A DNA stretch of 64,000 bases from Stenocarpella maydis. Lineage: Eukaryota > Ascomycota > Sordariomycetes > Diaporthales > Diaporthaceae. The stretch is taken from contig NQMI01000185.1 in the NCBI GenBank assembly GCA_002270565.1, positions 1 to 64,000 of the forward strand. The letters are read 5' to 3'. Both the position numbers and the translations under genes were made by a program. The notes beneath the pieces are model-generated. The model was not told the DNA's origin and did not search any database. It saw only the letters and a program-made list of their open reading frames with translations. Positions 1-12,429 of this stretch are shown in pieces; position 1 is the first letter of the stretch; the number at the start of each line of letters is the position of its first letter.

Positions 1-231
1 TATGATAATACGGTCGCTATCTCCACTGCTAAAGACCCTTCACACCATCAACGAGCTAAGCATACGCTTCTTAGGTACCCCTACCTACATACTAAAGTTC
101 ATAAGGGGACCCTCAAAGTTAAATACCTCGAGACTAGTAAAATGGTAGCAGACTGGCTTATAAAAGCCCTTCTAGCATCTAAATTTCAGGTGTTCCTAGC
201 CTATATAGGTCTAGCAGAGTTAAGTGATTAG
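1..231 (+). mobile_element. Ty1/Copia Pol C-terminal fragment (RNase H end)
   Basis: An open frame enters from the left edge and stops at TAG 229-231, giving 76 residues. It contains the order DNT-AI--AKDP--HQR-KH followed by KVHKGTLKVKYLET and ADWLIKALL, which matches the conserved end of Copia RNase H (DN..AI.LAKNP..H.R.KHI...H..R..V..G.I...Y..T..Q.AD..TK.L). Only this C-terminal piece lies in the window. It is less degraded than the relics to its right, with no internal stop. A purine-rich tract with a seven-G run at about 289-297 lies downstream and could be the polypurine tract. Confidence 0.75.
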
Positions 232-453
232 AAAGAGGGCTAATAGCGCCCTCTAGCACTATTTCTCAGTAGATAGATTTCTTTCTATAAGGGGGGGCTT
301 TTCTTTACTTATATTTCTCTCTCTTGTTTCCATTTTAAGAGTAAGAGTTAAATGCTATAGGCCTATTAAGATGTGTATAAGAAAAAGGAACCCTATTGTT
401 AAACGGAACCGCTCAGCAGGGCGTGGGTACTCCTGCAAGAGTTACCCTAGACT

Positions 454-994
454 TGTTGTAAGGAGTTACCCTAAGACTCCTAGCAAGATTACCCTAGGGA
501 ACTTTGCGAGTTCAGCGATTTGTAAGAGACAGGCCCAGTGCATGCGTGACGCAAGATAAGTTTAGTGGCCGTGCAAGTCGATTATTTTTGCCTGCATTTG
601 CACCTTAAATCAGACCTCTGCATTACCATTATTTCTTACCCAAAAAAGTATATGACTTAGTTCATTGGATAGCTTGGTTTTTGAAGTTTATATGTACTTA
701 TTTTGTATTGCTAGGGCTATGTTTGGCTGGTTGCTTAGAAACCAAAGATGGTGTGTTGGAAGCGCGAATTTTCCGGCATTTACAAATTTACACCAGAGCC
801 AACCGCAGCATGCCCAGGGGAGAGACGACGTCCGGAGGTATATAAATGAGGGGCTGTACAGAAGCCCCAACAAATTCATACCAAAGTGTCCAGACCATTG
901 TCAGTTGTCCGAATTCGCCTCAGGCCACCACACTGCGACCCTGCCGAAACACACCCACGCTGAACTGAATGCTGTTTTATAGCACAATTCATCA
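454..994 (+). repeat. LTR, plus-orientation member of an inverted pair
   Basis: About 540 bases, starting TGTTGTAAGG and ending TTCATCA (TG...CA termini). The same sequence returns in reverse complement at 16847-17355 with most differences being transitions. Its first 40 bases carry two or three degenerate copies of a GAGTTACCCTAG-like unit, which also extends just upstream (436-490). It contains a TATATAAATGAGGGGC stretch near 838-853 that could be the LTR promoter. Reading frames inside it (for example 665-982) are LTR sequence, not genes. I do not see an obvious target-site duplication. Confidence 0.7.
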
Positions 995-2110
995 AAATAT
1001 AATAAAATTAATGATATATAAAATTTAATAATAAAAGACATAAAAAGAAAGCTAGCTAGGTAAAAAAAGGTTTAATAGCTTATTAAGATTTCCATTAATA
1101 TAAAAGACTTATTTTAGCTATCCTTAATGATTATTATAAATACTACTTATAAAAGCTAACTCTTTCCACTTAAAAACTATCCATTTTTTACTATGAATAA
1201 AAATTTCTTTTATTAATTTAAATAAAGTTTAAGTTTAAGTTATATTACATTTAATTAATATGGGGGTAAAACCAATAGGTATAATATATATAATTATTAT
1301 TTCTACTAGAATTCAAATAAAAATAAAGAAAAGAAAGTAGAATTTAAAGTTATATATAGAAAACACTAAATTATTTATATTTTAATATAATAAAATAAGT
1401 AATATATGTTTTTTTAAAAGATAAGTATTAAAAGAGTTAGTAATTTTTAAACCTTTTCTTCAAAAACTAAGAAGAAAAGATACTTATATAATAAATATTT
1501 CTAATTAGAACTTTATTACTCTTGAACTTTTTCTAATACTTAATAATAAGAAGGAGTTATTATCTTATAGGTAATTCAAGCTAATTTAATTACAAACTAA
1601 TAAAAAAGTGATAGAAAATAATTAAATACTTATAATATTTATTATAATAGTTTATATAAGCCTTTAAGGTATTTTTCTTAATACTAATAGTAGTAATATA
1701 GAAGTTACTTTTATAAAGATAAGGGAAGTTATTATCAGTATTGTCCTAGATGATTTATTGGAAAAATCTTTTTAAAGAATTCTTTATAAATAATAATGAT
1801 TAAAATATACAGTTTAAAGATTTTAGGCTAAAGAAGGACCTATTAAAATAGGAATATAATGGTAAGAGAGAAAAATGAGGAAAGAATTAGAATTAAAGGA
1901 GAAGGGGTTTATAAGCTACCTTTAGCCTAAAATAAGCTAACCTGCTAGAAACTTTAACCCTAATAAGACTTTAGAGTAAGGAGGGGAGTAAGGGGGTAGT
2001 ATTATAGGGTATAACTCCAGGTATTTAGGAGGGTTTGAATTCCTGGCTATTAGCTTAGGTGTAATGATCAGAGGGTTCCGAGTTCTTTTAAACCTAAGAG
2101 ATTAAGGGTT
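995..2110. other. AT-rich degenerate DNA, no gene
   Basis: Very AT-rich sequence with frequent TA steps and stops in all frames. It directly follows the shared end of the LTR, so it may be a RIP-degraded retrotransposon interior, but I recognise no protein motif. Confidence 0.6.
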
Positions 2111-2540
2111 TGTATTCAGAATACATTACAAGGCAGTGGTTGAGCAATATTTGTATTTAACTAACAATAATCACTAGCTATAAGACTATCTAGTAGGTAA
2201 ACTAAATATTTGGATGAATAACTAAAGAGTCTGTTCTATAAAAGCTATCTACTATAGTAATAACTATATCCTTATATATTCTGACTCTTTAGTATTATTA
2301 GTGATGGACTGTCTGGGCTAGCGATGGCTTCATTAGTCCACCCTTGTAATCAATAGGACTGCTGATAGTCCTATTGGTCTACCCTTGTCCAGTAGGTCCT
2401 CAACCCTAACCCTGGTGGGGTAGCTTACTGCTGACTCAGGCAGGGCAACCTTTTAGGAGTGGTTCTATAACCTATAAGGATTGTCTTCTGCAGTAGTTAT
2501 CAGCTAATAGATATAAGTTTATAATATTATCTCCCTTCTT
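2111..2540 (+). repeat. Probable gypsy-type LTR (5' LTR of a plus-strand relic)
   Basis: Begins with the perfect palindrome TGTATTC-A-GAATACA (2111-2125), then AAGGCAGTGGTTGAGCAATA and a stretch of AGTCTGTTCTATAAAAGC that could hold a TATA-like element. The layout (TG start, promoter-like region, then a Gag-like relic about 50 bases further on) fits a 5' LTR. The right boundary is not defined; no second copy lies in the window to fix it. Confidence 0.45.
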
Positions 2541-2592
2541 GCTTCCTTTATTCTTAAAGGTACTTTTATAAGTTTTTATTTATCTTTTTAGT

Positions 2593-3400
2593 TTTAATTA
2601 TGCCTCTCTAATTAGTTATATCTAATAAGATTAAGGATTCCTAGGTCTCTAAAGTATCTCATTATTTTAGAAAGACTAAGTAGAGTAAATCCTTATCTAC
2701 TACTATTTTCTCCTAAGGTTTAGTTATATTAATTTATTTATCTTATATTACTATTAAGATATTTTATATTACCTTTAAAGAGGATTCCTCCTCTTATTAT
2801 AAGTGCGTTTATAAGAAATAAGCGTATTATAATATATATAAGCTTATACTTGCCTAAATATAAAAGATTACTAAGATATATTCTTCAATTAAGAATAAGC
2901 TGGATGTAGTTAAGGAGGAGGCTATACTGGTAAATGTAAAGGTTAGCCGTTTGTATAAGTAGTATTAGTTATAGGCTGAGAAGATAGTATATATAGTGTG
3001 CTATAGTATTAAGATGATTAATATGTTAAATTATATAGAGAGGGAGAAGGCTGAGGCTGAGTGTGTACGGATTACTAAGTAATCCGCTAAAGTTACTTAT
3101 TAAAGTTCTATAGAGAAGGCTAGGGGAAACATAATGTAGGAAGTTTTATTGTATTCTAAGAGTAATGTTAGTATTTTTAACCAGAGTTCTATAGTAAATA
3201 AGGGTTTAGATTGGTTGGATTTCGTAATTACTAATAGTAATAGGGATAAACTTATAAATATTTTAATAGGTTATTAATTTATTATTAAGAATTTAATTTT
3301 AGTACATAGTTTGCTTTTAATTAGTTATAGTTATATTTAATTTCTAGGGTTACTGATTATATTATATTTTATATTAGTTTTATTTTCCTGTGACTAATAG
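2593..3400 (+). pseudogene. Degenerate Gag-like relic of a gypsy-type element
   Basis: Conceptual translation, interrupted by many stops, shows an initial MPL, then a Ser/Cys segment (SSSYYKCVYKK), then a charged helical stretch (KLDVVKEEA-LVNVKVSRLYK, later IEREKAEAECVRI). Fungal gypsy elements often carry such a Gag-like protein: a Cys cluster (SRCxxCxxxxxxC) followed by a long coiled coil ending in an Glu/Ala/Arg-rich segment. Cys codons are partly replaced by Tyr codons (TGT to TAT), as RIP produces. Not functional. The assignment rests on pattern only. Confidence 0.5.
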
Positions 3401-3989
3401 TTACTAAGGTTGTGTAGTATTAGTACTAGTATTCCTTTAAGTGTTTCTTGGGTGTTTTTAGTATTTGAGGCCTGGGCTAAAGGGAGTGACTGGTAATCGT
3501 GAGGTTTTTAGAGTGGGTTTTACTAATGATTAAAAGGTTCTGGCGTAGCTTAACTGGTAATTGGGAGAGCCTGAGGTGGCTTGACTAGTTATCTTAGGGC
3601 TATAGAGTTCTCTTTAGGTTACCTGTTAATCTACCTAGGTAATATTCTGGTTGGTTGTTATTCTATTTTGCTAGGGTTTATTATATGTGGGTTTCATTAT
3701 AGTATTGGTTTTCTTATGATATTTAGTTGGTTACACTTGGTTTTAGGTTTAGCTTGCTTCTTCGTTTTAAGATATTCATTTATAGTAGCTTATATATTAT
3801 ATTTTTGGACCTTGTTTTCATAATATATCAGGTTTTCTCTTAGTTTCTATATATTCTCATTTATATTATAGTCTTTCCATTTAATAAGGTATTCTATTAT
3901 ATCTCTATATTACTTTAAATTTATTGTTTATTCTACTTTATATTCTTCATTATACTTATTAATAGTTTTAATTTATATTTTAAGTCTTA
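3401..3989. other. AT-rich filler between two retroelement relics
   Basis: No recognisable motif. A hydrophobic open frame at 3581-3823 is what TTT/ATT/TTA-rich DNA gives by chance and is not called a gene. Confidence 0.5.
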
Positions 3990-6286
3990 TATTTTTATAC
4001 GCTAGCCCTAAAAGAAAAATATAGAAGTTATTATATTATTTTATTTCTTTAGGTAGTAAAAGTTCATAGTTAGTATTTAAATATTTTTATAAGATTTTAA
4101 AGGGGTTAATTTTCTTATAGTTAAGCTTGTTGCTAGGTTATATAGTTTTAATATTTCATTAAAGGAGGTAAACTTTATCTCCCTTCTTAAGAATTAGTCC
4201 CTTAATTCTTTTCTGTTTGCATATTTTCTTATTTATTTCCATATAAAAGACATTTTTATTTAAATATCCTTCTAGATTTGTTTAATCTATAATGCTTTTT
4301 ATTCTGCTAATTCTACTAGTATTACATCTGGCAGTAATTTATAGTATGCCTAGGGCTTATATTTATAGAGTGTAAAGAAAGGTAACTATTTAATTGTGCT
4401 AGTAGTTGTATTAGGTAATATAGTATTAGAGGTATTATTCTACTATCTGATTAACTTATTCCATTTTATCTATGTATTTATAGGTATGCTATTATTAATA
4501 CTTTATGCTTTGCTTTAAGCTATTTTATTAACAATTTCTAAAGGTTTAATATAAAGAGCTTATGTCTATTTAAAATAATTTTATATAGAATTCTATAAAT
4601 ACTTATAGTAATTTATAGGAACATATATATAAGTTCTTCTGCTATATTAGCTTCCTTATATGGTATGAAGTATGCATACTTGCTTAGTCTGCAAACCACT
4701 ACCAGAATACTATCATATAGTACTCTAGTTAGGGGTTCTCATGAGAGTAATAGCTTGGTTATAGAGTCTAGACTAATGGATAACCATATAGTTATAGGTA
4801 CTAGTAGCGGCTTTAATAGTCCATATAGTATATATCAGGATGCCTTATTTTTATTGCATGAGTTGCATTAGCTGATGGTGTCCTTAACCTTCTTCTTAAG
4901 GTTAGGGATCTAGTAACTTTACTAAATTCTTTTGATTATAGCCATAACTCCTTAGTAGCTATATGCTAGTGCCTTATATATTTCTTTAATTAGCTTATTT
5001 TATTTCTTTAGATTTATAAGGGCTTCTTAAGTTAGAAAGTTAACCTTAATTATAATGTTAAGTTCTTAGTTAAAGATGAGGCTTCTATCTTCTTAAGGCT
5101 TAAAGATCATCCATTCTATAGGCAATTCTTTATCTCAATAGTTGGGTCTTCTGATAAGAGCATCCACCCTAGCATTCTTAACTCCATTTATATAAATAAC
5201 CTTAATATTAAATTATAATAAGAACTCTTTATATTTGACTTATTATTTATTAACGGTCTTAATTATTATAAAGATAGTAAGATTCTTATAATTTATATAG
5301 AGCTTAATCTATTTCTTAGCTCTAATAAGGTAGTATTACTATTTTTAGAATATATATACTATAGCTATAAATTCTTTATTTAATATAGTATATTAGGTTT
5401 CCAATTCATTAAACTTTTTAGTAAAGTTTATAATAATATATATTCTTCCTTAAGTATTTTTTTAAGTAAGTTCTTTACTTGCGGTATTATCTAAAGCATC
5501 TATATAGACTTTAAACTCTTTTTCTAAGTTTACTTCTTTAAGTATGAGGTCTTTTATAACTTTTTCTTTAAGTATCTAAAAGGCTTATTATTTAGTATCT
5601 ATCTATCTAAAGGTAAGATCCTTTTTAATAAGGTCTATTAATAGTTTTATAATATTCTTATATTATATAATGAATTATTAGTAGAGGTTAATATATCTTA
5701 AGAATGCTCTAATATTCTTAATGTTTATAAGTATTAGCTATTCTTAGATTGCTTTAACTTTGCCTTCTTATATCTTAATTCTTTTTAGTTTAATTATATA
5801 TTCAAGGTAGTTAACTTTCTAAGAGTGCTATTTATATTTCTATAGTTTTATACGTAGGTTTGCATCGTAAAGCTTTTATAATACTTTCTTAATATATTCT
5901 TTATAGTCTTTAATGTTTTCTAAGAAGATAATAATATTATTAAGGTAGGTAATAATAAATATATTTAGGTATTTATATAGGGTATAGTTAATTATTTTTT
6001 TAAAATAAAGCTAGTATATTAGTTAGTCTAAAGGGTATAACTATTTCTTTATAATATCTATAGTATATTCTGAATGCTATTTTCGATTCTTCTTCCTTTT
6101 TAACCTAAATAAGGTTATATCTAGATTTTAAATTAAGTACTATAAACTATTTTACTCTTTTAAGTTAATCTCTAAGTTCCTTAATAAGAGGAAGGAGGTA
6201 TTAGTTTTTAAATATAATATTATTAAGTTACTAATAATTAATATATAGTTATAGTTTGCTATTCTTTTTTAGTATAAAGAGGATTA
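3990..6286 (-). pseudogene. RIP-degraded Ty3/gypsy Pol relic (reverse transcriptase to integrase)
   Basis: Read on the minus strand, stop-ridden translation gives, in order, a reverse-transcriptase start (FILKKNSKL, near 6270), ESKIAFRIYYRYYKEIVIPFRLTN (about 6000-6090, in two halves with interruptions), a degraded active-site strand near 5930, and further left an integrase C-terminal region with NNTSNTILP and FFTLYKYKP (about 4350-4450), then REIKFTS (about 4170), matching gypsy AFNNT...TG.SPF..LYG..P and the later basic segment. Domain order fits Ty3/gypsy (RT, RNase H, integrase). The right end is cut immediately before the reverse-transcriptase core by the LTR at 6292. No intact frame remains. 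Confidence 0.7.
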
Positions 6287-6291
6287 GGTAT

Positions 6292-6690
6292 TGAAAACGG
6301 GCCAAGAGGGAGAGCGAGAGCACAAAACCACCACACACACAAAAAGGCACACATTCTGCCAGAGCCCTAATCAAGCAACCACCCCAAGAGGAGCGTGAAA
6401 GGCAAGAAGAGGAGCCCCTAACGCGATAGGAGAGTTATAAGGAGAATAGAGGGTGCCAAAAAGGAGAGGCAGAAAAAGAGGGCATAAGAAATAATTTTAC
6501 AATACACACATATATATCAGACAGATATAAATTCACAGGGTATAAAAAGATTAATTCTTTAGGACTAGAAATTTCTTAAAAGTAACATAGGAAGGCCCCT
6601 TCTTATAGCCTTAGAGGGTAGGGGGGGGGATACTAAGGCTGGTTTTCCTCCGGATTCCAAAACATGCTGGTTCCCCTAGACCCCGGAATA
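6292..6690 (+). repeat. 400-bp LTR, copy A
   Basis: Starts TGAAAACGGGCCAAGAGGG and ends CCCCGGAATA. Near-identical direct copies lie at 13855-14254 and 17549-17943; those end in CCCCGGAACA, so copy A has lost its terminal CA to a C-to-T change. The sequence upstream of copy A is unlike the sequence upstream of B and C, whereas B and C share their upstream flank. Copy A therefore fits a 5' LTR (or a solo LTR) and B and C fit 3' LTRs. Confidence 0.75.
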
Positions 6691-7079
6691 CACCCCTCTC
6701 CAAACTATTATAAAGAATAAGTAATAGTCTGCCCAAAACAACTAAAATTACTTTCCTCCTCTAATCAGATAAGCCACCTGAATTCAGCTCTATTGGACCC
6801 TTTATAGCTCCTAATTCCTAGCCCGTTTATTCCTACTCTCATTCTACTATAACACGCTCGGTCTGCAATCCTTTTCCTCGCTTAGCTGCCTTTTTATAAG
6901 CCCAGGATTAATAATTATTACTAATTGCTAGCATAGGAACCCAGTAATTTGCTTCCTCAATCCCCACCCACTTACTTGCATTCTAGTTATACTCTTAAAT
7001 TAATATAATTCTTATTGCAGCAGGCAATAGGCAATATAGTAGCAGTATAGCTGGAATAGAGAATAGAGATGATAATAAA

Positions 7080-8790
7080 GACCTTAAGATGCCCAATCAC
7101 TTAGGGGTCATCCCACCCATATTTATATTCCCCCCTAAAGATATATTCCTAATGCTTTCTTCCAACATCTGCCGCAAGAGAAGTTTAATAGGATCACCCT
7201 ATAGCATTCCGGCCCTACTCCATTCAGGCATCCGTAAAGTAGTTCTCACTTCACTTAGTATCCTAAAACCATCTTCTCTATATGTCCATACCCCATCTGC
7301 CTAAGGCAGAGGCTTAGGTATCTTAGATAGGTCCTTATGAAGTCTAAGTCCAGATATTATAATTAGATCCTTTACAGCTATACCAGGTATCTTAGATATT
7401 AGGATAGGTGGCTGGTTCTTCAAGCTATTAGGGGTAACAGGAGTTTTACTTAACCTAAAAGTCTGAATATTAATAGGCCTTAAAAGATTAGCCTTATTAA
7501 ATCTCACTATAAGGAAGCCTAGCAGATTTTATCCCAGCTCTAATCTCATACCGGGTGTAATATAATACTTAGTCTCCCCCTTATTTATTTATAAGATATC
7601 AGCCTAAAAGTATATAATATTCTTTCCTACTATAAGCCTCTTATACTTATTATAGCTAATAACTAGAGTATTCTAGATGCCCCTAATTAGATGCCTGGAT
7701 CTATTAATTTCCAATTAGATAGTAAAACCCTAGATAAAAGCTAAGGCTTTCTTAGCGGGCAAGCTAAAAGGGGCAAATTCAAGCAGCCTAGTTTTAATCC
7801 AGTCTCCAAACTCCCAGCCATTCTTTCCATAATTCTCTCAGAAGAAAAAGGCAATATAGGTGGCCATAAGGAGTCTATAGGCAGTTAATCCTAGCTGCAG
7901 CATAACCTTTACTTGGATCACCATACATGCCTATTTTGAGAATCCTTTAGGTAGCCCAAGGGTAAGGAAGTATATAATGCAGTCCCTTATACAGGGGTAT
8001 ATCCTATCACGAGTTCTCCAATTAGGATGAGTATTAATTATGCTAAGCCGTTTGGTATCCCTATTAAAGATACTTAATACCTAATGGCCTGGGATATATA
8101 TGACTTGGATAATGAACCTCTAGCTATCCTTTAGTAAGTAGTATCTTTATAATCTAGGGGGTTTTCTATTAACATTATAGGTTATAGGCACTATAAAGAC
8201 TAGGTTACTGAAATTAATTAGCTACTAATTAATAAGCCCTAGAATATGATTAGTATATAGGCATGCCTCTTAAGCTAGGAGATCTTCTATATTATAAAGG
8301 GTTATAAGGAAGTTGCTATAGTAAGTGCTAAATAGGTTCTTCTGCCTAAGGGGGTCTCTAAACTGAGGATAGGGATTAACGCTCTCAAAATATATATCTA
8401 CCACCTGCTATATATAATCACTATACCTCCATTTTTAGTTCTAAAAGAATAGCAGTTATACTAAAAGGTCTAATATATTAAAAGCTTAGGAGAGTGCTAA
8501 CCTATTATTAAGAATTCTAGTTTTAAATAGGTTTTTTATTAGGTCTGCACTAGCTTTACAATCCCAGTTTCCTTAATTACAGATATTATATAAGTTAGGA
8601 AATCTCAGCTGCTATATAGGGTTAATATGATTAAAATTTATAATAAAGGGCAATACTGAAAGTTATACTTTAAGGCTAATCTGATGAGAAGGATCTGGGT
8701 ACTTAATAGTAGGTATAGGGGCGTTAGGATTATTTATAGGGCTGACTTAGCCCTTTGGACTATTGATGGCTGTAAACTGGATTAATAGGG
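7080..8790 (-). pseudogene. Degenerate coding relic of unknown type, antisense inside the LTR unit
   Basis: Minus-strand translation reads sensibly for long runs between stops: around 7730-7840 a segment with GWEFGDWIKTRLLEFAPF and LPAKKALAF, and 7301-7507 open for 68 codons (PINIQTFRLSKTPVTP, PPILISKIPGIAVKDL). The composition is protein-like but I recognise no family. It runs against the orientation inferred for the surrounding LTRs. It could be a transposon Gag-like protein, a captured gene, or part of another nested element. No function is claimed. Confidence 0.35.
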
Positions 8791-9110
8791 ATCCCTTCTT
8801 CTTTCTCTTACCTTTCTTTATTATTTACTAGCTTAAGGAAGATATCTTTTTGATTAGTTGGACCGGGGAAAAGCGTGCTAAGGTAAGGAGAAATTAGGTA
8901 ATTGAGGGGAGGTAATAAGTTTTAAGGGTAGAGGTTAATGGTTGCAGCAGCTTTTAAGTCTTAATAATGCAAGTTATACTATACTAATTAGAGATTAGCT
9001 AAAGTATAGTAATTATAAAAGAAGTGGTTGGGTTGGAGGTTATAGTAGAAAGGTGGGCTTTTATTAGAAGGGGAGCCTCAAGATAGGTGAATTACTTAAG
9101 CTAGTAAATC

Positions 9111-9323
9111 ACTTAACTTCCTTCCCTTTTCTGCTAGAGAGCAACCTTTACTACTTTAAATACTTCTAATAAGAGCTCCCCTCTCCAACTTTTTATATTT
9201 AAAGTTGCTTTTCCCCNACTTAACTTCCTTCCCTTTTCTGCTAGATAGCAACCTTTACTACTTTAAATACTTCTAATAAGAGCTCCCCTCTCCAACTTTT
9301 TATATTTAAAGTTGCTTTTCCCC
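9111..9323. repeat. 106-base duplication flanking a single N (assembly join)
   Basis: The stretch 9111-9216 is repeated at 9218-9323 with one visible mismatch (AGAGAGC versus AGATAGC), and a lone N sits exactly between them at 9217. An N between two copies of one sequence is what a scaffolder leaves when it abuts two contigs whose ends overlap. I read this as an assembly artefact. Confidence 0.8.
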
Positions 9324-9419
9324 CACTAATTCTTTTCTTTAACTTCACCCTTAATAATATCATTAACTATTAATTATTAATCTTATTATTAAACCGTTAA
9401 GCCTCTCTAATTGGACAAG

Positions 9420-10320
9420 CTTCGCTATTACTATATCTTCTCCTCCTTAACTAAGCCAAGAAGAGAAGGAAAAGGGTAAGGAGCAATTGCCTCCTGTTAT
9501 TAAGGTCTTTAAAACATATAATTCTCCTCCTATCTATAAAGAGGGCATCTATACCTGCTTCCAGCTAAATGCAATTCTTTTATAAAACCAGATTTATAAA
9601 TTACTACTTTATAAGGCCTTTACAACAAATATTAAGATATATAACCTTAAGGGCAGAGGCAAGGGTCTTTATATCCTGTAAACACTCTCCTTAATATATA
9701 AGTCTAAGCTACTTAAACTATCCTTTCCCTTCCTAAAAGCCCTAAAGGCTTATAAGTACCTATAGTCTTACTTTAGCACTCTAATTAAAGGAGGTCCGAA
9801 TGATATTTTTATTAAGTATATAAATAGTAGCCCTTATAAGAAGTATATATCTTAATTATACTAGGGGAATAACCTTTATTAGGGCCTAGCTCTCCTTATT
9901 GCCTTCTTTAGTTATTATAATGCAAACCCGTATGACTGTTATATGCGGCGGATGGGGGCTAACTGCAACTAAATAACTCTCTAAGGCATTATCCCCATCA
10001 TAATCCCTTTCTTTAAGTGCTAATCACTCCAAGGATTTCAAGATAATACTTATGCTAATTATATCTACTATATTAAGGGTTACCTTTATGATTTTAAGAT
10101 GCTAAAGATTTCTAAGGGTAGTTATAATTATATCACTAATGTATATCCTAATCTGATTAATAAGCCTCTAAATATGCCTCCTTTAAAACTCTTGCTAGGT
10201 AAGTATACTGAGGCAGCTACTAAGATAGGATATAAGGAAACTCGCGCGGATGCTATAGGTGAGATTACCGGATGTATGCCCAGGAAGTTCAAGTATAAGC
10301 CCACGGATCTCCAGTTATAG
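9420..10320 (+). pseudogene. Degenerate plus-strand coding relic, unidentified
   Basis: Plus-strand translation from about 9440 gives long protein-like runs separated by stops, ending in an intact 73-codon frame (10099-10320) with KLLLGKYTEAATKIGYKET and GEITGCMPRKFKYKP. Codon use is smoother than in the flanking AT desert, and the terminal part keeps CG dinucleotides (CTCGCGCGGA). It is probably the remains of a transposon protein, but I recognise no domain. Confidence 0.3.
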
Positions 10321-10474
10321 TCATAAGGTAATCAGAAGGGTTAGGTAAGGCAGGGGTGGATCTAGTTTTTTTTAGGTTACCAATATTTCTTTTAGTAGTA
10401 AATTAAGAACTAATGATTTTTATCTTGCTTATAATCCTAAAAGAAGTATACTTATCTGATTAAAGATATAATAT

Positions 10475-10554
10475 TATCTTAACTTTTTTATATCTTAACT
10501 TTTTTATATCTTAACTTTTTTATATCTTAACTTTTTTATATCTTAACTTTTTTA
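10475..10554. repeat. 16-base tandem repeat, five perfect units
   Basis: Five consecutive copies of TATCTTAACTTTTTTA without mismatch, followed by a broken unit (TATTTT). Confidence 0.95.
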
Positions 10555-12429
10555 TATTTTATCTTAGAATTTATATTCTTTTAGCTTAGAGTTATTAGGG
10601 TTGATAAGTGGCATGTCTATATATAGTGTTATCTTTTAAGTCTGATCAGCTGAATCTGATAAGTCTGAATCATATGAGCTGTCTATATTTAAGCATGCCT
10701 ATACTTAGGGGAGTATCCGGCTAGGAAGAGACCAGTCTTGGTACTAATTATTATTATCCTAATTAGGGGTGGTAGGATGGAGTGTATTATCTAGTATATC
10801 TGGGAAAACATTATATCTAGCTACCCCTGATAGCTTCCTCCCGGGTTATTAACTTTTAGGAGGGTTATCCTTCCTAAAAAAAAAGGCATTACTAGCTCCT
10901 AAATTCCCCTCTTATAGATGAATTTCTTTAGGCGTATTAGGGGATAGGTGTTGTTAATAAGAATTTGCCCCCTTTTTTAGGTCCGGCCAGAATTGGGTTG
11001 CAGGTCTTTAGGGTGCACCTATCCGAACAGAAGACTGCTTTAGTAGCAGCTACCTAAAAGGGCTTCTAGTTCCTCCTTCCCAGCTCATATATTACTTACA
11101 ACCTATTAAGAGTAATATATGTAAAAAGGAACCCCCTTAATTGCTTAAAAGTTAAATTTATATTTAAAAAGAAAGGCATCCTTAAAAGGATATTATAAGT
11201 AGTATTATGCGTTTTATTATCTATAATGAAGAAAATAGCCCTTATCCTATTATAGCTAATATATACTCACTCCTTAGTTACTCTAATTAATATAAGTAAT
11301 ACTTTATTATAAACTATAAAGTTTATATCTTAGAGTAGAGTATAGGATAACTTATTCTAGCGGTAATAGGATAAAGGAAGAAGATTCATCTTAGCACCTA
11401 TATCCAGCAAAGCTAGGAGGATCTTATAGCTCTTTAAAGCAATTCTAATATTTAGATAGGCAGATCTACAGCACCTTTAGTTTACTATATTAGTAGTTTG
11501 AGATAATATTAAATTTACCTTATACCTAATGATATGCATCTAATTAGAGCTTGAGTATTACTTATATCTAATTTTAGATAAAGTAGAGATTATACTAAGT
11601 CTTAGATTTATGGCTTAAGGCATATCTTTATTTAGGACTAGCTCAAAAGGCTACTCATTAAGAGAGATATTATCCCTACAAGCAAGGAGCTCTCTAATTA
11701 GAATAGCATTAGTCTTGCTAAGCGCAAGAATATTTAAAATTAGTATTTTAATTAAGGTAGTAAGGATAGCATTTATAGCCTTAGCTTTAGGGGTCTAGGG
11801 AATTAGGGGTCCTTATTTAGGTTTAGCTTTAGTTGATTTTTTAATCTTACTTAAACTAATTGGATTACCCTTTATTTTACTTTTCCTATCCCTAGCTATA
11901 ATGGAAGTCTCTTGCTAGACTTCTAGTACTACCTCCTCTTTATTAGAAATCATTCTTTAGTTCCCTAAGAGATATATCGCCCTTAAGTTTGGGGCGGTTA
12001 GCAATTAGAGACTAATATTTTTAAATATAAAGTAAATCTATCCTTCCTTTTAAAAGCAAAAATTCCAGATAACCTCTAGCAAACTTCTTAATACTATAAT
12101 GTTTTATATCTCTATAGAAAGCTATAGCTATAGGATTAAGCTAGTTAGACCTGCCTTTATAAATATCCTCTTAAGAACTAAGGAATGGTAAGGTTTAAAG
12201 GGCATTAAAGGTATAATAGGCTAAGAAGTCACCTGAATAGGTAGCATAGGAGCATAATACTCCTAATTAGAGGTCCTAGATGGGGTAGGGGCAGGTTCCT
12301 AAGGAGACCGGTATCCTTAAGGTGGACCTTTCTTTAACGAGAGCCCCCTTATCTTATTTATATCCTACTCCCTTCCCCTAAAGGGCGAACCTCTAGTGGA
12401 TAGAGTAGTAAAATGAATATCCCCTATTA

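Noticed and set aside
665..982. 105-codon frame similar to a frame at 16874-17176 on the minus strand
   Set aside because: Both lie inside the inverted LTR pair; their likeness comes from LTR identity, not a gene family.
3581..3823. 80-codon very hydrophobic frame, like a membrane protein
   Set aside because: Low-complexity T-rich DNA yields Phe/Leu/Ile/Tyr codons by chance; surroundings are transposon relics.
9111..9323. Tandem duplication as a biological repeat
   Set aside because: The N exactly between the two copies points to an assembly overlap instead.
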